From Bacillus cereus (GTDB taxonomy: Bacteria; Bacillota; Bacilli; Bacillales; Bacillaceae_G), in the NCBI RefSeq assembly GCF_025917685.1, contig NZ_CP089518.1:466001-530000 (forward strand): a DNA stretch of 64,000 nt, given 5' to 3'. A program made the translations under genes and the position numbers. Every line of letters starts with the position of its first letter. Within the stretch, counting starts at the first letter, position 1. Under the pieces are notes generated by a model. It ran no database searches. It was not told where the DNA came from and saw only the letters and a list, made by a program, of their open reading frames with translations. Of this stretch, positions 63,718-64,000 are shown one piece after another.

Positions 63718-64000
63718 GTGGTCAAAGAAGAATTAAAAGAAGCGCTAGAAATGCTGAAAAATACGGGTGTACGCATTACTCCACAGCGTCATGCTATTTT
63801 AGAGTACCTTGTGGAATCTATGACGCACCCAACAGCGGATGACATTTATAAAGCATTAGAAGGTAAGTTTCCAAATATGAGTGTTGCAACTGTTTATAAT
63901 AACTTACGTGTATTTAAAGAAGTTGGACTTGTAAAGGAATTAACTTATGGAGACGCTTCAAGTAGATTTGATTATGTTACAAGTCAACATTATCATGTGA
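63718..64000 (+). CDS. perR: Peroxide-responsive repressor PerR (partial, 5' part)
   Basis: The first 94 codons of a Fur-family metalloregulator; the gene leaves the window at the right edge. The DNA-binding part is nearly as in B. subtilis: [50 protein letters not shown]. His37, the residue oxidised on peroxide sensing, is present, and metal ligands begin in SQHYHV. GTG at 63718 is chosen because GGGGTG lies seven bases upstream and gives His37 its known number; ATG at 63712 is too close to that site. The zinc CxxC motifs lie beyond the window. Confidence 0.93.
   Translation, partial: MVKEELKEALEMLKNTGVRITPQRHAILEYLVESMTHPTADDIYKALEGKFPNMSVATVYNNLRVFKEVGLVKELTYGDASSRFDYVTSQHYHV

Overview
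The window is a typical low-GC Firmicute chromosome segment and is most likely from the Bacillus cereus group (B. cereus / anthracis / thuringiensis). Three things support this: spore genes (sspE, sspK); gene neighbourhoods that, from memory, match B. subtilis yfkE-yfkD-yfkAB, yfjS-yfjP-yfjO, yfhE/yfhF-recX-yfhH-sspK-yfhJ-yfhP-mutY and ygaB-ygaC-ygaD-ygaE-gsaB-ygaF-perR; and at least six copies of a short repeat ending in TTTAT that matches what I remember of the B. cereus-group-specific bcr1 element. No prophage, insertion sequence, CRISPR array or rRNA operon is visible.

Layout. 0-11.5 kb: the 5' end of a P-type metal ATPase (minus), an EamA exporter, a YhhN membrane protein, signal peptidase I, a large TPR plus degenerate dynamin-like GTPase, a DedA protein, a half-size EamA protein behind a Fur-like box, a Ca2+/H+ exchanger with yfkD, and the YfkAB radical SAM enzyme. 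11.6-17.7 kb: class I fumarase, pdaA (cortex lactam), an AlkA-type glycosylase, rlmCD and truA. 17.9-23 kb: a sigma-54 activator of RocR type, divergent from a sigma-54 promoter driving a lipoyl-fold mini-protein and an amino acid permease, then an M20 deacylase; together these look like an inducible amino acid (arginine/ornithine-like) use locus. 23-29.5 kb: an HTH-DUF1232 regulator divergent from a YtaF/MntP-like membrane protein, glutaminase, the GlcNAc PTS gene nagP, and a membrane-anchored beta-lactamase-fold protein. 29.6-35.5 kb: a compact six-gene surface-saccharide operon in which two 515-residue proteins, each a tandem pair of GT2 modules, flank a nucleotide-sugar dehydrogenase and an epimerase. 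35.8-38.9 kb: pflB-pflA. 39.4-41 kb: ugtP, followed by a dense cluster of DnaA boxes. 41-48.8 kb: yfhE, a GNAT gene behind an unusual tRNA-like leader, an amidohydrolase, yfhF, recX, yfhH, sspK, yfhJ, yfhP and mutY. 48.9-64 kb: sspE, ygaB, ntdP, an ABC exporter, a FUSC protein, the glutamate synthase large subunit, gsaB, a three-gene ABC-2 exporter, a K+ channel, a bcp peroxiredoxin and the start of perR with an almost perfect PerR box.

Most worth following up: (1) the minus-strand tRNA-like sequence at 41807-41877, whose T-arm 3' strand is also the 5' strand of a very strong terminator just upstream of the GNAT gene; (2) the DnaA-box cluster at 40641-40831; (3) the four-module glycosyltransferase operon; (4) bcr1 copies with different internal deletions, several of which supply the stop codon of the neighbouring gene. 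Start codons were moved from the longest possible reading frame to the best Shine-Dalgarno site where the sequence supports it. Family names rest on recalled motifs and synteny; no search was run.
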